64,000 nucleotides of DNA from Natronosporangium hydrolyticum (GCF_016925615.1 NZ_CP070499.1:2976001-3040000), one strand, 5' to 3'. Numbered from the stretch's first letter, positions 1-10,128 are shown. Program-made: numbers and translations. Notes: generated by a model not told the origin, from the letters alone.

Positions 1-304
1 GTTCCGGCTGGGCCCGGCACACCACCACGCAAGAGAATTCGATCGTCCGGCTGCGGTTGCCGACCCGGATGATCTGCCCCCGGGCCTCTACCACATCACC
101 GGCGCGGACCGGCGCCCGGAACTGGACGTCGGCGTAGCTGGCGAACAGGCCCTCGTCACCATCGCCACGGATACACAGCTCGGTAGCGACGTCACCGAAC
201 AACCCGAGCAGGTAAGCACCGTCGACCAGCGCACCGCCGTAGTGGGCGTGGCCGTACGGCACGTACCGCCGGTGGGCCACCTGCAGTCCAACCCGGGCGC
301 TCAC
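1..304 (-). CDS. kal: 3-aminobutyryl-CoA ammonia-lyase, C-terminus cut by window edge
   Basis: This is a hotdog-fold enzyme that eliminates ammonia from 3-aminobutyryl-CoA to give crotonyl-CoA, the late step of lysine fermentation. The 101 codons present read from a GTG at 304. They contain the family-typical stretches HYGGALVDGAYLLGLFGDVA (about residues 22-41) and DGDEGLF (about 48-54). The family is usually about 125-130 residues, so only the C-terminal fifth is missing. The GTG start overlaps the kamE stop in a GTGA arrangement, so translation is coupled and Kal is the last visible gene of the operon. The identification rests on motif memory plus the kam context. A generic hotdog thioesterase is the alternative but less likely. 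Confidence 0.85.
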   Translation of the reverse strand, partial: MSARVGLQVAHRRYVPYGHAHYGGALVDGAYLLGLFGDVATELCIRGDGDEGLFASYADVQFRAPVRAGDVVEARGQIIRVGNRSRTIEFSCVVVCRAQPE

Positions 305-1050
305 GCCGCGGCCTTCCGCTGGGCCACCGCGAACACCAAGTAGCTGGCGACCTCCGCTGGCGTGGTGCCCCTTCCGAAGATCCGGTCAACGCCCAGCTCA
401 CCGGCCATCTCCTCGTCGAACCGTGGCCCCCCGGCGACCAGCAACGGCCGGCTGCGCTCGGGGAAACTGTCGCGAAAGGCCGCTGCCAGCTCCCGCACGT
501 TGCGCAGGTGGGCATCCCGCTGGGTGACCACCTGCGACACCAGCACTGCGTCGGCCGCCTCGGCCCGAGCAGACGACACGAGCTCGTCGACGGTGACCTG
601 GGCCCCGAGGTTGCTGACCTTCAGCTCCCGGTAATACTCCAACCCCTTCTCCCCCGCCACCCCCTTGAGATTGAGGATCGCGTCGATGCCGACAGTGTGA
701 GCGTCGGTGCCGATGCATGCTCCCACCACCGACAGCCGGCGCCGCAGCAGCCGTTTCACCTCGGTGTTGATCTCCTTCGGATTCAGCAACGGGTACTCAC
801 GCTCCCTGACCTGCACCTGAGCGAGGTCGACCAGGTGGTTCACCCGGCCGTACACCACGAAGAAGGTGTGCGACTCCCCCAGCTGCCGGGTGTGCACCAC
901 CATCGCCGGGTCGATGCCCATCTTTCCCGCGAGCTGCCGGGCGGCCGCCTCCGCGCGGGCGTCGGCCGGCAGCGGCAGCGTGAAGCTCACCTGCACCATG
1001 CCGTCGCCGGTGGTGTCCCCGTACGGGCGGATGATCGTCGGCTCGGTCAC
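301..1050 (-). CDS. kamE: D-lysine/beta-lysine 5,6-aminomutase beta subunit
   Basis: This is the cobalamin- and PLP-binding subunit (249 aa) of lysine 5,6-aminomutase, which converts L-beta-lysine to 3,5-diaminohexanoate (and D-lysine to 2,5-diaminohexanoate) together with KamD. The B12-binding DxHxxG motif is DAHTVG at about residues 116-121. Eleven residues after that His, Lys129 in NLKG has the same spacing as the PLP-linking His133/Lys144 pair known from the clostridial enzyme. The reading frame is open much further upstream, but the start is taken as the GTG at 1050. It overlaps the kamD stop (1047) in a GTGA junction, and the protein then begins MTEPTII like the family. It is translationally coupled to kamD upstream and kal downstream. 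Confidence 0.93.
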   Translation of the reverse strand: MTEPTIIRPYGDTTGDGMVQVSFTLPLPADARAEAAARQLAGKMGIDPAMVVHTRQLGESHTFFVVYGRVNHLVDLAQVQVREREYPLLNPKEINTEVKRLLRRRLSVVGACIGTDAHTVGIDAILNLKGVAGEKGLEYYRELKVSNLGAQVTVDELVSSARAEAADAVLVSQVVTQRDAHLRNVRELAAAFRDSFPERSRPLLVAGGPRFDEEMAGELGVDRIFGRGTTPAEVASYLVFAVAQRKAAA

Positions 1051-2702
1051 GGCGTGGCCTCCAGGATGTCGGTGACCGGGTTGTAATAGTCGGGCTCGTG
1101 GGGCACCACGCCGTCGAGCCCCTTGCCCCGGTCCGGCGGTCGCTTCATGATCCCGAAGGTGCCGTCGGCGATCGCAGTCAGCAGGCCGGGAGCTCGCGGG
1201 TCGGCCCGGGTAGCACGGCCGGGAGCTCGCGGGTCGGCCCCCGTTTCGCCTTCGACGATCCGTTCCAGCAGCGCCACCGCCTCGGCGAGCACCTGGTTGG
1301 CCCGTTGTTGGATGAATCCGCCCGGCGCCGGGACGAAGTCCTCGTGCAGCGCGCCCGCCGCGCCGCGTACGTAGGAGACGTTCTGCAGCGCGATGTCCCG
1401 GTCCGACAGCCACGGGGTCACCACCGCCTCGGTCATCATGCCGACCAGCAGGATGTCCTGGCGGGTCAGCACGCCGGCGAGGTTGAAAAAGCCGTCGAGC
1501 AGGTTGCCCCGGAACACGTCCCCGGTCATGTGCTTAGTCGGCGGCATCCACTTCAACGGCGCCTTCGGGAACAGCTCCCGGGCGAGCAGCGCGTGCGCCA
1601 GCTCCAGCCGGAACGAGTCGGGCAGCGCCGGGTCGATCTCGAAGGCGTGGCCGAGCCCCAGCTGCCCGTCCGGCAACCCCGCCTCGTGCGCGAAGTACTC
1701 ATTGAGCAGCTGGGAGACGGTGACCGTGTGGGCCGCCTCGACCGCGTCGGCGGTGGTGAGGTAGTTGTCCTCGCCAGTGTTGATCATGATGCCGGCGCGG
1801 GCGTGCACCTGCCGGGAAAACCGCTGGTCGACAAAGGTGCGGATCGGGTTGATGTCCCGGAACAGAATGCCGTACATCGAATCGTTGAGCATCATGTCCA
1901 GGCGTTCCAGACCGGCCAGCGCCGCGATCTCCGGCATGCACAGCCCCGACGCATAGTTGGTCAGCCGGACATACCGACGCAGCTCCGCGCTGACCTCGTC
2001 GAGCGCCGTCCGCATCAGCCGGAAATTCTCCGCGGTGGCGTAGGTGCCGGCGAAGCCCTCCCGGGTAGCCCCCTCCGGCACGTAGTCCAGCAACGACTGC
2101 CCGGTGGAGCGGATCACCGCGATCACGTCCGCGCCGGCCCTGGCCGCCGCCTTCGCCTGGACCATGTCCTCATAGATGTCGCCGGTGGCGACGATCAGGT
2201 ACAGCCAAGGCCGCTGCGGTGGGTCACCGAAGCGTTTGACCAGGCGGTCCCGTTCCGCCCGCCGCCGGTCGATGCGCCGAACCCCGGCGGCCGCCGCCCG
2301 GTGCGCCGCCCGGCGGGCAGCGGTCGCCGCCCGGCCAGTGGGGACGGCAAAGTGCGCCGAACCGGCCGCCGCTTTCTGCGCCAACAGCTCCAGGTCCTGA
2401 TGTCCGTCGCGCAACAGCGCGTCGAAGACCGGCAGCGCCACCCCGTGCCCCAGCCCCACCTCCGCGTCGACCGCCTCCACCAGCCGGTTCACCCACGGAA
2501 TCCCCGCCGGGTCGGCGCCGGCCAACCCAGCCAGCCGCAGCACCGCCCGCTCTACCGACACGGTGGTATGGCTGCGGGCCAACGCGACCACGGGTTTGCC
2601 TGCACGGCGGGCCAGCTGCCGGCTCCGGCGTACCAGCGCCGGGTCCAGGTCGAGCAGCCGGTTCGGCCGGCTACGGGTACGGGCGGGCGGACGGCTGGTC
2701 AC
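1047..2702 (-). CDS. kamD: D-lysine/beta-lysine 5,6-aminomutase alpha subunit
   Basis: This is the 551-aa large subunit, with a TIM-barrel fold, of adenosylcobalamin/PLP-dependent lysine 5,6-aminomutase. Conserved stretches include YLIVATGDIYEDMVQAKAAA (about 166-185), NYASGLCMPEIAAL, NDSMYGILFRDIN, the active-site region INTGEDNYLTTADAV and KWMPPTKHMTGD. The product assembles with KamE, whose gene follows with a 4-base overlap. The GTG start at 2702 overlaps the stop of the upstream amidohydrolase gene in another GTGA. One oddity is a short in-frame duplication near the C-terminus (ADPRAPG twice; DNA repeat 1184-1240), in a region that looks like a linker. Function is assigned with high confidence from the family motifs and the adjacent kamE, kal, kdd and kamA. 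Confidence 0.93.
   Translation of the reverse strand: MTSRPPARTRSRPNRLLDLDPALVRRSRQLARRAGKPVVALARSHTTVSVERAVLRLAGLAGADPAGIPWVNRLVEAVDAEVGLGHGVALPVFDALLRDGHQDLELLAQKAAAGSAHFAVPTGRAATAARRAAHRAAAAGVRRIDRRRAERDRLVKRFGDPPQRPWLYLIVATGDIYEDMVQAKAAARAGADVIAVIRSTGQSLLDYVPEGATREGFAGTYATAENFRLMRTALDEVSAELRRYVRLTNYASGLCMPEIAALAGLERLDMMLNDSMYGILFRDINPIRTFVDQRFSRQVHARAGIMINTGEDNYLTTADAVEAAHTVTVSQLLNEYFAHEAGLPDGQLGLGHAFEIDPALPDSFRLELAHALLARELFPKAPLKWMPPTKHMTGDVFRGNLLDGFFNLAGVLTRQDILLVGMMTEAVVTPWLSDRDIALQNVSYVRGAAGALHEDFVPAPGGFIQQRANQVLAEAVALLERIVEGETGADPRAPGRATRADPRAPGLLTAIADGTFGIMKRPPDRGKGLDGVVPHEPDYYNPVTDILEATP
1184..1240. repeat. 24-bp direct repeat, period 33 bp, inside kamD
   Basis: Two identical 24-bp copies lie at 1184-1207 and 1217-1240, separated by 9 bp. 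The period is 33 bp (11 codons), so the frame is kept, and the peptide ADPRAPG is repeated near the KamD C-terminus. It looks like a recent tandem duplication in a tolerant surface or linker segment. No mobile function is implied. Confidence 0.85.
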
Positions 2703-4282
2703 GGCTCCTCCTCGGCGTCGAAGATGGGCTCACCGCGCAGGACGGTGCGCCGGCAACGGGGCAACGGCGTCGGGTCCTGCGGACCCCGCTGAGCAAGGTC
2801 GTCAGCGAGCAGCTTCGGCAACGCCCCGGCCCGGCCGGCCGGGGTGTGCCACACCGCGAAGGTCGCCGGGGCGCCGGGCGAAAGCACCCCGTGGCGCTCC
2901 TGCCCGACCGCCCGCCACCCGCCGCGGGTATGCGCCGCAAAGGCCGCCTTCAGGCTCAGCCGTTGCGGCGGATTGTGATGCCAGATCGCGGCCCGCACCG
3001 TCCCCCACGGATCGAGCGGGGTTACCGGCGAATCCGATCCGAAGGTAAGCGGCACCCCGACCGCGTGCAGCGCCCCGAACGGATTCGCCGCCAGCGCTCG
3101 CGCCGGCCCGAGCCGCTGGGCGTAGAGCTGGTGCTCGCCGCCCCACAACCGGTCGAAGGCCGGCTGGACGCTGGCGATCACGCCGAACCCGACCAGCTGC
3201 GCGATCATCGCCCGGTCGACCAGCTCAACGTGCTCGATCCGGTGCCGGGCCGAGCGCAGCCGCGCCGTACCCAGCCGCTGCGCGGCACCGGCGAACCCGC
3301 TCAGCACTGTGGCCAGGGCGGCATCGCCGATAGCGTGGAAACCGCCCGCGATCCCCGCCCGGTGGCACGCCAGCAGGTGATCGCGGACCTGCTCCGGGTT
3401 GAGGTAGGCGTGACCGCAGCCGCCCTCGCCGTCGAGGTAGTCGCTGCGCAGCCGGGCGGTACGGGCACCCAGCGCGCCGTCGGCGAACAAGTCCCCGCCC
3501 GCCGCGAGCGCCCCCAACTGCTTCGCCTTCTCGGCCGCACCGAGTTCACCCCACAGCCCGTACACCTCTGGGCAGTCGCCCTCGGCCGCCCGGGTGAGCG
3601 CAGCGGTGAAGTCGGCCTCGGAGGAGATGCTGGGGCCACCGCATTCGTGCACCGCGGCGATCCCCTGGGCGGCCGCCCGGGTCAGCGCGGCCTGTTGCGC
3701 GGCCCGCCGTTGCGCCATCGTGACCGCCCCCAGCGCCACCGAACGCACCGCGTGGTGCGCCTCCTGCCGCACCCAGCCGCTCGGGTCGTACCCGGGGTGG
3801 CCGGCCGCCGCCGGCAGCAGCGCGCTCGAGGCGAGCGCCGAGTGCAGGCTCGCCTGGGCTGCGTAGACGAGCCGCCCGCCGGCGGCGCGGTCCAGCGCGA
3901 TCGGATCGGGTGGGGTCGGGTCGTCCCAGGTGGACTCATCCCAGCCGTGGCCGAGTAGGACCGCACCGGCGGGCAGCGCGGCCGCCGCCGCGGCGACGGC
4001 GTCGAGCAGCTGCCCGGCCGACCGGGTACCGGACAGGTCGAGGCCGGTGCGCGCCAGCCCGGTATCGGTCAAGTGCACGTGGGCATCGACGAATGCGGGG
4101 GTGACCAGGGCGCCGTCGAGCTCGACCGTACGGTCGGCGGTGGGGGCCTCGGCGGCCGGGCCGAGCCAGGCCACCGTATCGCCCGCCACGAGCAGTGCGG
4201 TGGCGTCCGGATGGCTGGTGCTGTAGACCGGGCCGCCCCGGTAGAGCGTGGTCGGGCCGGTAGGTGTGGATTGCGGCTGCAT
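2699..4282 (-). CDS. YtcJ-like amidohydrolase in the lysine operon
   Basis: This is a metal-dependent amidohydrolase of the YtcJ/amidohydrolase-3 group (527 aa). The N-terminus is a small beta-sandwich (LYRGGPVYS). The first metal motif follows as DAHVHL at about residues 66-71, then GDSPVTPLDPW near the C-terminal metal site. Family members hydrolyse C-N bonds of N-acyl or urea-like compounds; the substrate cannot be told from sequence. It sits between kdd and kamD, with 5 bases to kdd and a 4-base overlap with kamD, so it is probably co-transcribed and co-translated with the pathway. A role in freeing lysine or an intermediate from an N-acyl form is inference. No signal peptide is seen, so it should be cytoplasmic. 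Confidence 0.8.
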   Translation of the reverse strand: MQPQSTPTGPTTLYRGGPVYSTSHPDATALLVAGDTVAWLGPAAEAPTADRTVELDGALVTPAFVDAHVHLTDTGLARTGLDLSGTRSAGQLLDAVAAAAAALPAGAVLLGHGWDESTWDDPTPPDPIALDRAAGGRLVYAAQASLHSALASSALLPAAAGHPGYDPSGWVRQEAHHAVRSVALGAVTMAQRRAAQQAALTRAAAQGIAAVHECGGPSISSEADFTAALTRAAEGDCPEVYGLWGELGAAEKAKQLGALAAGGDLFADGALGARTARLRSDYLDGEGGCGHAYLNPEQVRDHLLACHRAGIAGGFHAIGDAALATVLSGFAGAAQRLGTARLRSARHRIEHVELVDRAMIAQLVGFGVIASVQPAFDRLWGGEHQLYAQRLGPARALAANPFGALHAVGVPLTFGSDSPVTPLDPWGTVRAAIWHHNPPQRLSLKAAFAAHTRGGWRAVGQERHGVLSPGAPATFAVWHTPAGRAGALPKLLADDLAQRGPQDPTPLPRCRRTVLRGEPIFDAEEEP

Positions 4283-4287
4283 GAGGC

Positions 4288-5412
4288 TCAGTCTGCCCGG
4301 ATCCGGGCCTCGATGAGTTCCCGCGCGCCAGGTTCGCTCCGCAGCAGGGCCAGGGCGTGGTCGGCGTGGCCGGGGACGAAGCCGTTGCCGATCAGCATGG
4401 TGACGTCGGCGGCGAGCCCCTCCGCCCCCAGTGCGGCGGCGGTGAAGGAGGTGGCCATACCGAAGAAGATGACCGTGCCGCCGGACGCGGTGGCGAGGAT
4501 GGCGCCGTGCTCGCAGCCGGAGGCGTCGACACAGACCACGGTGATGTCGGCACCGGCGCCGGCCAGCGCGCCGGTGACCGCCTCGGCGGTCGCGACCGGG
4601 TCGCGGGCGTCGGCGAGCACTACCGCATCGGCGAGCCCGGCAGCAGTGAGTCGCCGCTGTTCGGCGACGGTCGGCACCAACCCGACGGTGGCGGCGGCAC
4701 CGGCGCGGCGGGCCGCGGCCAACGCCAACGCCCCGCTCTTGCCGGCGGCACCCAGCACCGCCACCGCCGGCCCCCCACCCCCTCGGCCGATCATGGACTT
4801 AGGTACCTCGTCGGCGCCGATTCCGGTCCCGAAACCCATGATCGACGCATCGGGGCGGGGGGCGGCGTACTGGCGGACCAGCCGATCGGTGAGCGCTGGC
4901 GCGCCGCAGACGTCGAGCACCGCCAGCGCCAGCGTCGGGTCCAGGTCGTCCGGCAGCACCGCCACGGCGGAACGCGCGAACAGGATCGCGTGGCCGGCGC
5001 AGGGCACCTGCTCGCTGCGGCCGTCCCAGTCGGCGAGGTCGTCGCTGATCGCCAGCGGAGTGAGGCTGAGCGAGACCAGAGTGGCGATCTGATCACCAGC
5101 CCGAAGCCCCAGCGGCGAGGCGGGCCCGACCGCGTCGACGGTGCCGATCAGCATCCCGCCGGAGCCGGTGACCGGGTTGTGCATCTTCCCCCGCTCGGTG
5201 ATCCACTGCCGCACCTGGGCGCGGACCGCATCACCGTCACCGCCGTGGGCCTCCCGGAGCTGCCGGAAGCTGGCCGCGTCCAGGTTGAGCCGGTGCACGG
5301 AGACGCGCACCTCGTCGTCGCGGATCGTCGGATCCGGGTCAAGCCGCCAGGCGGCCTGGGGTAACACCCCAGGCGGCTCGACGACCCGATGCAGCCCGAC
5401 CGGTGATCCCAC
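4288..5412 (-). CDS. kdd: L-erythro-3,5-diaminohexanoate dehydrogenase
   Basis: This NAD(P)-dependent enzyme (374 aa) oxidatively deaminates 3,5-diaminohexanoate to 5-amino-3-oxohexanoate. The N-terminal half has the Kdd-type segments GKMHNPVTGSGGMLIGTV and LDPTLALAVLDVCGAPALT. The Rossmann motif is VAVLGAAGKSGAL. The GTG start at 5412 has GGAAGAAA just upstream and lies 90 bp from divergent kamA. Immediately before the Rossmann motif is an unusual segment (SIMGFGTGIGADEV, then KSMIG and a glycine run). It is encoded by a palindromic 57-bp stretch at 4788-4844 that looks like an in-frame insertion. It lies at the interdomain junction, so the enzyme could remain active, but this is untested. 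Confidence 0.9.
   Translation of the reverse strand: MGSPVGLHRVVEPPGVLPQAAWRLDPDPTIRDDEVRVSVHRLNLDAASFRQLREAHGGDGDAVRAQVRQWITERGKMHNPVTGSGGMLIGTVDAVGPASPLGLRAGDQIATLVSLSLTPLAISDDLADWDGRSEQVPCAGHAILFARSAVAVLPDDLDPTLALAVLDVCGAPALTDRLVRQYAAPRPDASIMGFGTGIGADEVPKSMIGRGGGGPAVAVLGAAGKSGALALAAARRAGAAATVGLVPTVAEQRRLTAAGLADAVVLADARDPVATAEAVTGALAGAGADITVVCVDASGCEHGAILATASGGTVIFFGMATSFTAAALGAEGLAADVTMLIGNGFVPGHADHALALLRSEPGARELIEARIRAD
4788..4844. repeat. Palindromic element inside kdd coding sequence
   Basis: The 9-bp arms cgatcatgg (4788-4796) and ccatgatcg (4836-4844) are perfect inverted repeats. They flank an imperfectly self-complementary middle with a 10-bp palindromic core, tcggcgccga, at 4811-4820. 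The unit is 57 bp, a multiple of three, so it leaves the kdd frame intact and encodes a segment that I do not expect in the family. The 13 bases tcggccgatcatg at its left edge (4783-4795) are identical to the left edge of the perfect palindrome at 42125-42185. This suggests one dispersed repeat family. The insertion itself is inference. Confidence 0.6.
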
Positions 5413-5502
5413 TTTCTTCCTCCACGCGTCTAACCTAGCCGGAATATCTTCGGTACTGTAGCGAATGTGAAGGAGATATTACAGCATCTGAGGGAGGCGT
5501 AG
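5413..5502. promoter_or_regulatory. Divergent kdd/kamA promoter region with candidate operator
   Basis: This 90-bp intergenic region is distinctly AT-richer than its surroundings and lies between the divergent kdd and kamA starts. An interrupted inverted repeat, aatatcttc ... gaaggagatatt (outer arms 5443-5448 and 5475-5480), is centred in it. It could be the binding site for a regulator controlling both halves of the lysine pathway. AGGGAGG at 5491-5497 is a good ribosome-binding site for the kamA GTG at 5503. No regulator gene is adjacent. Confidence 0.5.
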
Positions 5503-6858
5503 GTGAGTCACGGACAGCCGTACGAAGCCCACCGGCGGCCACTGCGCGAGCCGGACTGGACCCGCTTCCCCGGATGGCGGGACGTCACCGCCGCCCAATG
5601 GCGCGATGCCCAGTGGCAGCGGGCGCACTGCGTCAAGAACCCCGGCCAGCTACGGGCTTTGCTCGGCGACCTGGTCGACGAGCGGTTCTACGCCGACCTG
5701 GTCGCCGACCAGCGCACCACCGCCACCATGTCGATGCTGCTCCCCCCGCAGATGATCAACACGATGGTGCCCGACGACCAGGTCAGCACCGAGGCGTTCT
5801 ACGCCGACCCGATCCGGCGCTACATGCTCCCGGTCGCCTCCGACCGGCACCCGGAGTGGCCCAGCCACCCCTACGCCACCCGCGACTCGCTACACGAGCA
5901 CGACATGTGGGTCGCCGAAGGGCTCACCCACCGCTACCCGACCAAGGTGCTCGCCGAACTTCTCTCCACCTGCCCGCAGTACTGCGGCCACTGCACCCGG
6001 ATGGACCTGGTCGGCAACTCCACGCCCGCGGTACCGAAGCTCAAACTCGCCGGCAAGCCCACCGAACGCTACGACGCCCACATCGCGTACCTTCGCGACC
6101 ACCCCGGGGTACGCGACGTGGTGGTCTCCGGCGGCGATGTCGCCAACGTTCCCTGGCCACACCTGGAGTCGTACCTGCTGCGACTGTTGGACACCGAGAC
6201 GGTACGCGACATCCGGCTGGCGACGAAGGCGCTGATGGGCCTGCCGCAACACTGGCTGCAACCCCGGGTGGTGGAGGGGCTGGAGCGGGTCGCCGGCACC
6301 GCCCGCCGGCGCGGGGTGAACCTGGCGATCCACACCCACGTCAACCATGTCCAGTCGGTCACCCCGCTGGTGGCCGAGGCCGCCCAGACCGCGCTCGCGG
6401 TCGGGGTCCGCGACGTCCGCAACCAGGGGGTGCTGCTGCGCGGCGTAAATGACACCGCCGACGACCTGCTGGCGCTGTGCTTCGCGCTGCAGGGCGAGGC
6501 GAACATCCTCCCGTACTACTTCTACCTCTGCGACATGATCCCGAACGCCGAACACTGGCGGCTGCCGGTGTGGCGGGCGCAGCAGCTGCAGCACGAAATC
6601 ATGGGCTGGCTACCCGGGTACGCAACCCCCCGGATCGTCTGCGACGTGCCGTTCGTCGGCAAGCGGTGGGTCCACATGGTCGCCGAGTACGACCGGGAGC
6701 ATGGGATCTCGTACTGGACGAAGAACTACCGCACCACACTGGAGGCCGATGAGCCCGAGGTGCTGAGCCGGCGGTTCCCCTACTACGACCCGATCGACAC
6801 CCTGCCGGGGTCGGGCCAACGCTGGTGGTCCAAGCAGCGCGCCACCAGCTCAGCCTGA
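5503..6858 (+). CDS. kamA: L-lysine 2,3-aminomutase (radical SAM)
   Basis: This radical-SAM, PLP-dependent enzyme (451 aa) converts L-lysine to L-beta-lysine, the entry step for KamDE. The CxxxCxxC cluster motif is CPQYCGHC at Cys157/161/164. SGGD lies at about 209-212. Lys387 in VGKRW corresponds to the PLP-binding lysine. Asp344 (YLCDM) and Asp381 (CDVPF) match the two aspartates that hold the substrate side-chain amine in lysine 2,3-aminomutase, which argues for lysine rather than glutamate as substrate. AGGGAGG sits 5 bases before the GTG start. It is divergent from the kdd-kamD-kamE-kal operon. The cluster loop departs from the clostridial CSMYCRHCTRRR form, so it is a diverged actinobacterial branch. 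Confidence 0.88.
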   Translation: MSHGQPYEAHRRPLREPDWTRFPGWRDVTAAQWRDAQWQRAHCVKNPGQLRALLGDLVDERFYADLVADQRTTATMSMLLPPQMINTMVPDDQVSTEAFYADPIRRYMLPVASDRHPEWPSHPYATRDSLHEHDMWVAEGLTHRYPTKVLAELLSTCPQYCGHCTRMDLVGNSTPAVPKLKLAGKPTERYDAHIAYLRDHPGVRDVVVSGGDVANVPWPHLESYLLRLLDTETVRDIRLATKALMGLPQHWLQPRVVEGLERVAGTARRRGVNLAIHTHVNHVQSVTPLVAEAAQTALAVGVRDVRNQGVLLRGVNDTADDLLALCFALQGEANILPYYFYLCDMIPNAEHWRLPVWRAQQLQHEIMGWLPGYATPRIVCDVPFVGKRWVHMVAEYDREHGISYWTKNYRTTLEADEPEVLSRRFPYYDPIDTLPGSGQRWWSKQRATSSA

Positions 6859-6864
6859 ACCGGC

Positions 6865-8865
<2,001 letters not shown>

Positions 8866-8937
8866 CTAGCACCACCTCCCCGGGCCGATCGCCCCCGACA
8901 CCATACTCATTGGCGTCGACCCACTACCGTACGAGGT

Positions 8938-10128
8938 ATGGCTATATGGACGCGCGCATGGTCGTTACTGGCCACCCCCGGCTGGGGACGTCGGGTCGCC
9001 AGCGGGGTCGTGGTGATGGCGCTCGCGATCAGCGGCGGCCTCTGGTGGCTCTGGCCGGAGCCGACCAATCCGGCGACCACCGACGCACCGCCGCCCGTGC
9101 CGATCGCCACGGCGCCACCGGACTTTCCCACCGAGCAGCTCTGGTATCAGACCAGCAGCGGCCAGGTGACCCTCGCGCCGGGCGGGTATGTCGTCTTCAC
9201 CGGCCACACAGTGAGCGTACGAGACCTGTTCACGGGTGAGCTGCGCTGGGAATTCCAGCCTTCCGAGCCGGAGTCCGCGCGGATCGCGCTGCTCGGCACC
9301 GACCGGATGGTGGTCCAGTTCGGCCAGCGCCGGGGAGACCGGGGCCAGCTGGCGTTCCACATCCCGTCCGGTGAGCGACTCGACCTCGACGAGACCCGGG
9401 CGGCGATCGCGGAAGAACCGTCTGACGAGGAGCCGCCCGAGCTGGCGGACGCCTGTGGGCCGAAACTCGACAGCGCCCGGGTCGCTACGACCGTGGCGTG
9501 GATCGTGCTGTTGGATTGTGGCGACCATACCGACGCGATCGGGGTGACCTCGACTGGGCAGAGCCGGTGGCACAGCACCATACCGGTTGCCGCGGCGGAG
9601 TTCGCAGAGGTGATCGTCGCCGACACCGGACATGGGCTGGCCGTGGTCCAGGCCAGCGAACAGACCGCCGACTACACCGACGACCAGTTGTTCGCAGTGC
9701 CGCTCGACACCGGGGAGCCTGGGCCACCGGTGCCGGTGGGAGCGGAGTACTTCGGATCGTTGCTCGCCAACAACATTGCGGCGGTGCCGGAGGGTTTCTG
9801 CATCTGGGGTCGTCAGGCCGGCATTGGCTGCTACGACGCCGACACCGGTGAACGACGGTGGCACCGTGTCGGCGATCCGCTCGTCGTCGAGCGCTCCCCA
9901 GATGCGGTGGTGCTGACCGACCAGACGCTGCTGGTGATGTCCGACGACCGCCTCTCCCGGTGGATCGGTTACCGGCTCGCCGATGGCGAACCGCAGTTCG
10001 ACCTGGACAAATTGTCACCTACCGAGCCCTGGGTGGCCCACTACGACGATGGTGTGCTGGCCATCGTCGGATACAACGGGGTTTATGGGTCCATGATCGT
10101 CGTCTACGGCGACGCCGCAACCAGGTGA
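8938..10128 (+). CDS. Membrane-anchored PQQ-like beta-propeller protein
   Basis: This 396-aa protein has one N-terminal transmembrane helix (about residues 18-38, VASGVVVMALAISGGLWWLW). A Pro/Thr-rich linker and an extracytoplasmic domain of repeated beta blades follow (YVVFTGHTVSVRDLFTGEL, GFCIWGRQAGIGCYDADTGE, WIGYRLADGEPQFDL). The D-x-x-TGE/LRW pattern is typical of PQQ-like quinoprotein propellers used as scaffolds. Four cysteines suggest disulfides outside the cell. It is divergent, by 72 bp, from the larger propeller membrane protein at 6865-8865. The pairing and shared architecture suggest a two-component envelope complex, but the function is unknown. Confidence 0.6.
   Translation: MAIWTRAWSLLATPGWGRRVASGVVVMALAISGGLWWLWPEPTNPATTDAPPPVPIATAPPDFPTEQLWYQTSSGQVTLAPGGYVVFTGHTVSVRDLFTGELRWEFQPSEPESARIALLGTDRMVVQFGQRRGDRGQLAFHIPSGERLDLDETRAAIAEEPSDEEPPELADACGPKLDSARVATTVAWIVLLDCGDHTDAIGVTSTGQSRWHSTIPVAAAEFAEVIVADTGHGLAVVQASEQTADYTDDQLFAVPLDTGEPGPPVPVGAEYFGSLLANNIAAVPEGFCIWGRQAGIGCYDADTGERRWHRVGDPLVVERSPDAVVLTDQTLLVMSDDRLSRWIGYRLADGEPQFDLDKLSPTEPWVAHYDDGVLAIVGYNGVYGSMIVVYGDAATR

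Noticed and set aside
1779-1790. Further copy of the gatcatg palindromic repeat inside kamD
   Set aside because: Only ttgatcatgatg is present; the sequence encodes the conserved MINTGE segment and has no second arm.
1098-2792. Long open frame (564 codons) on the plus strand opposite kamD
   Set aside because: It mirrors the real minus-strand gene; the predicted protein is His/Arg/Gln-rich without any domain, as expected from antisense reading of GC-rich codons.
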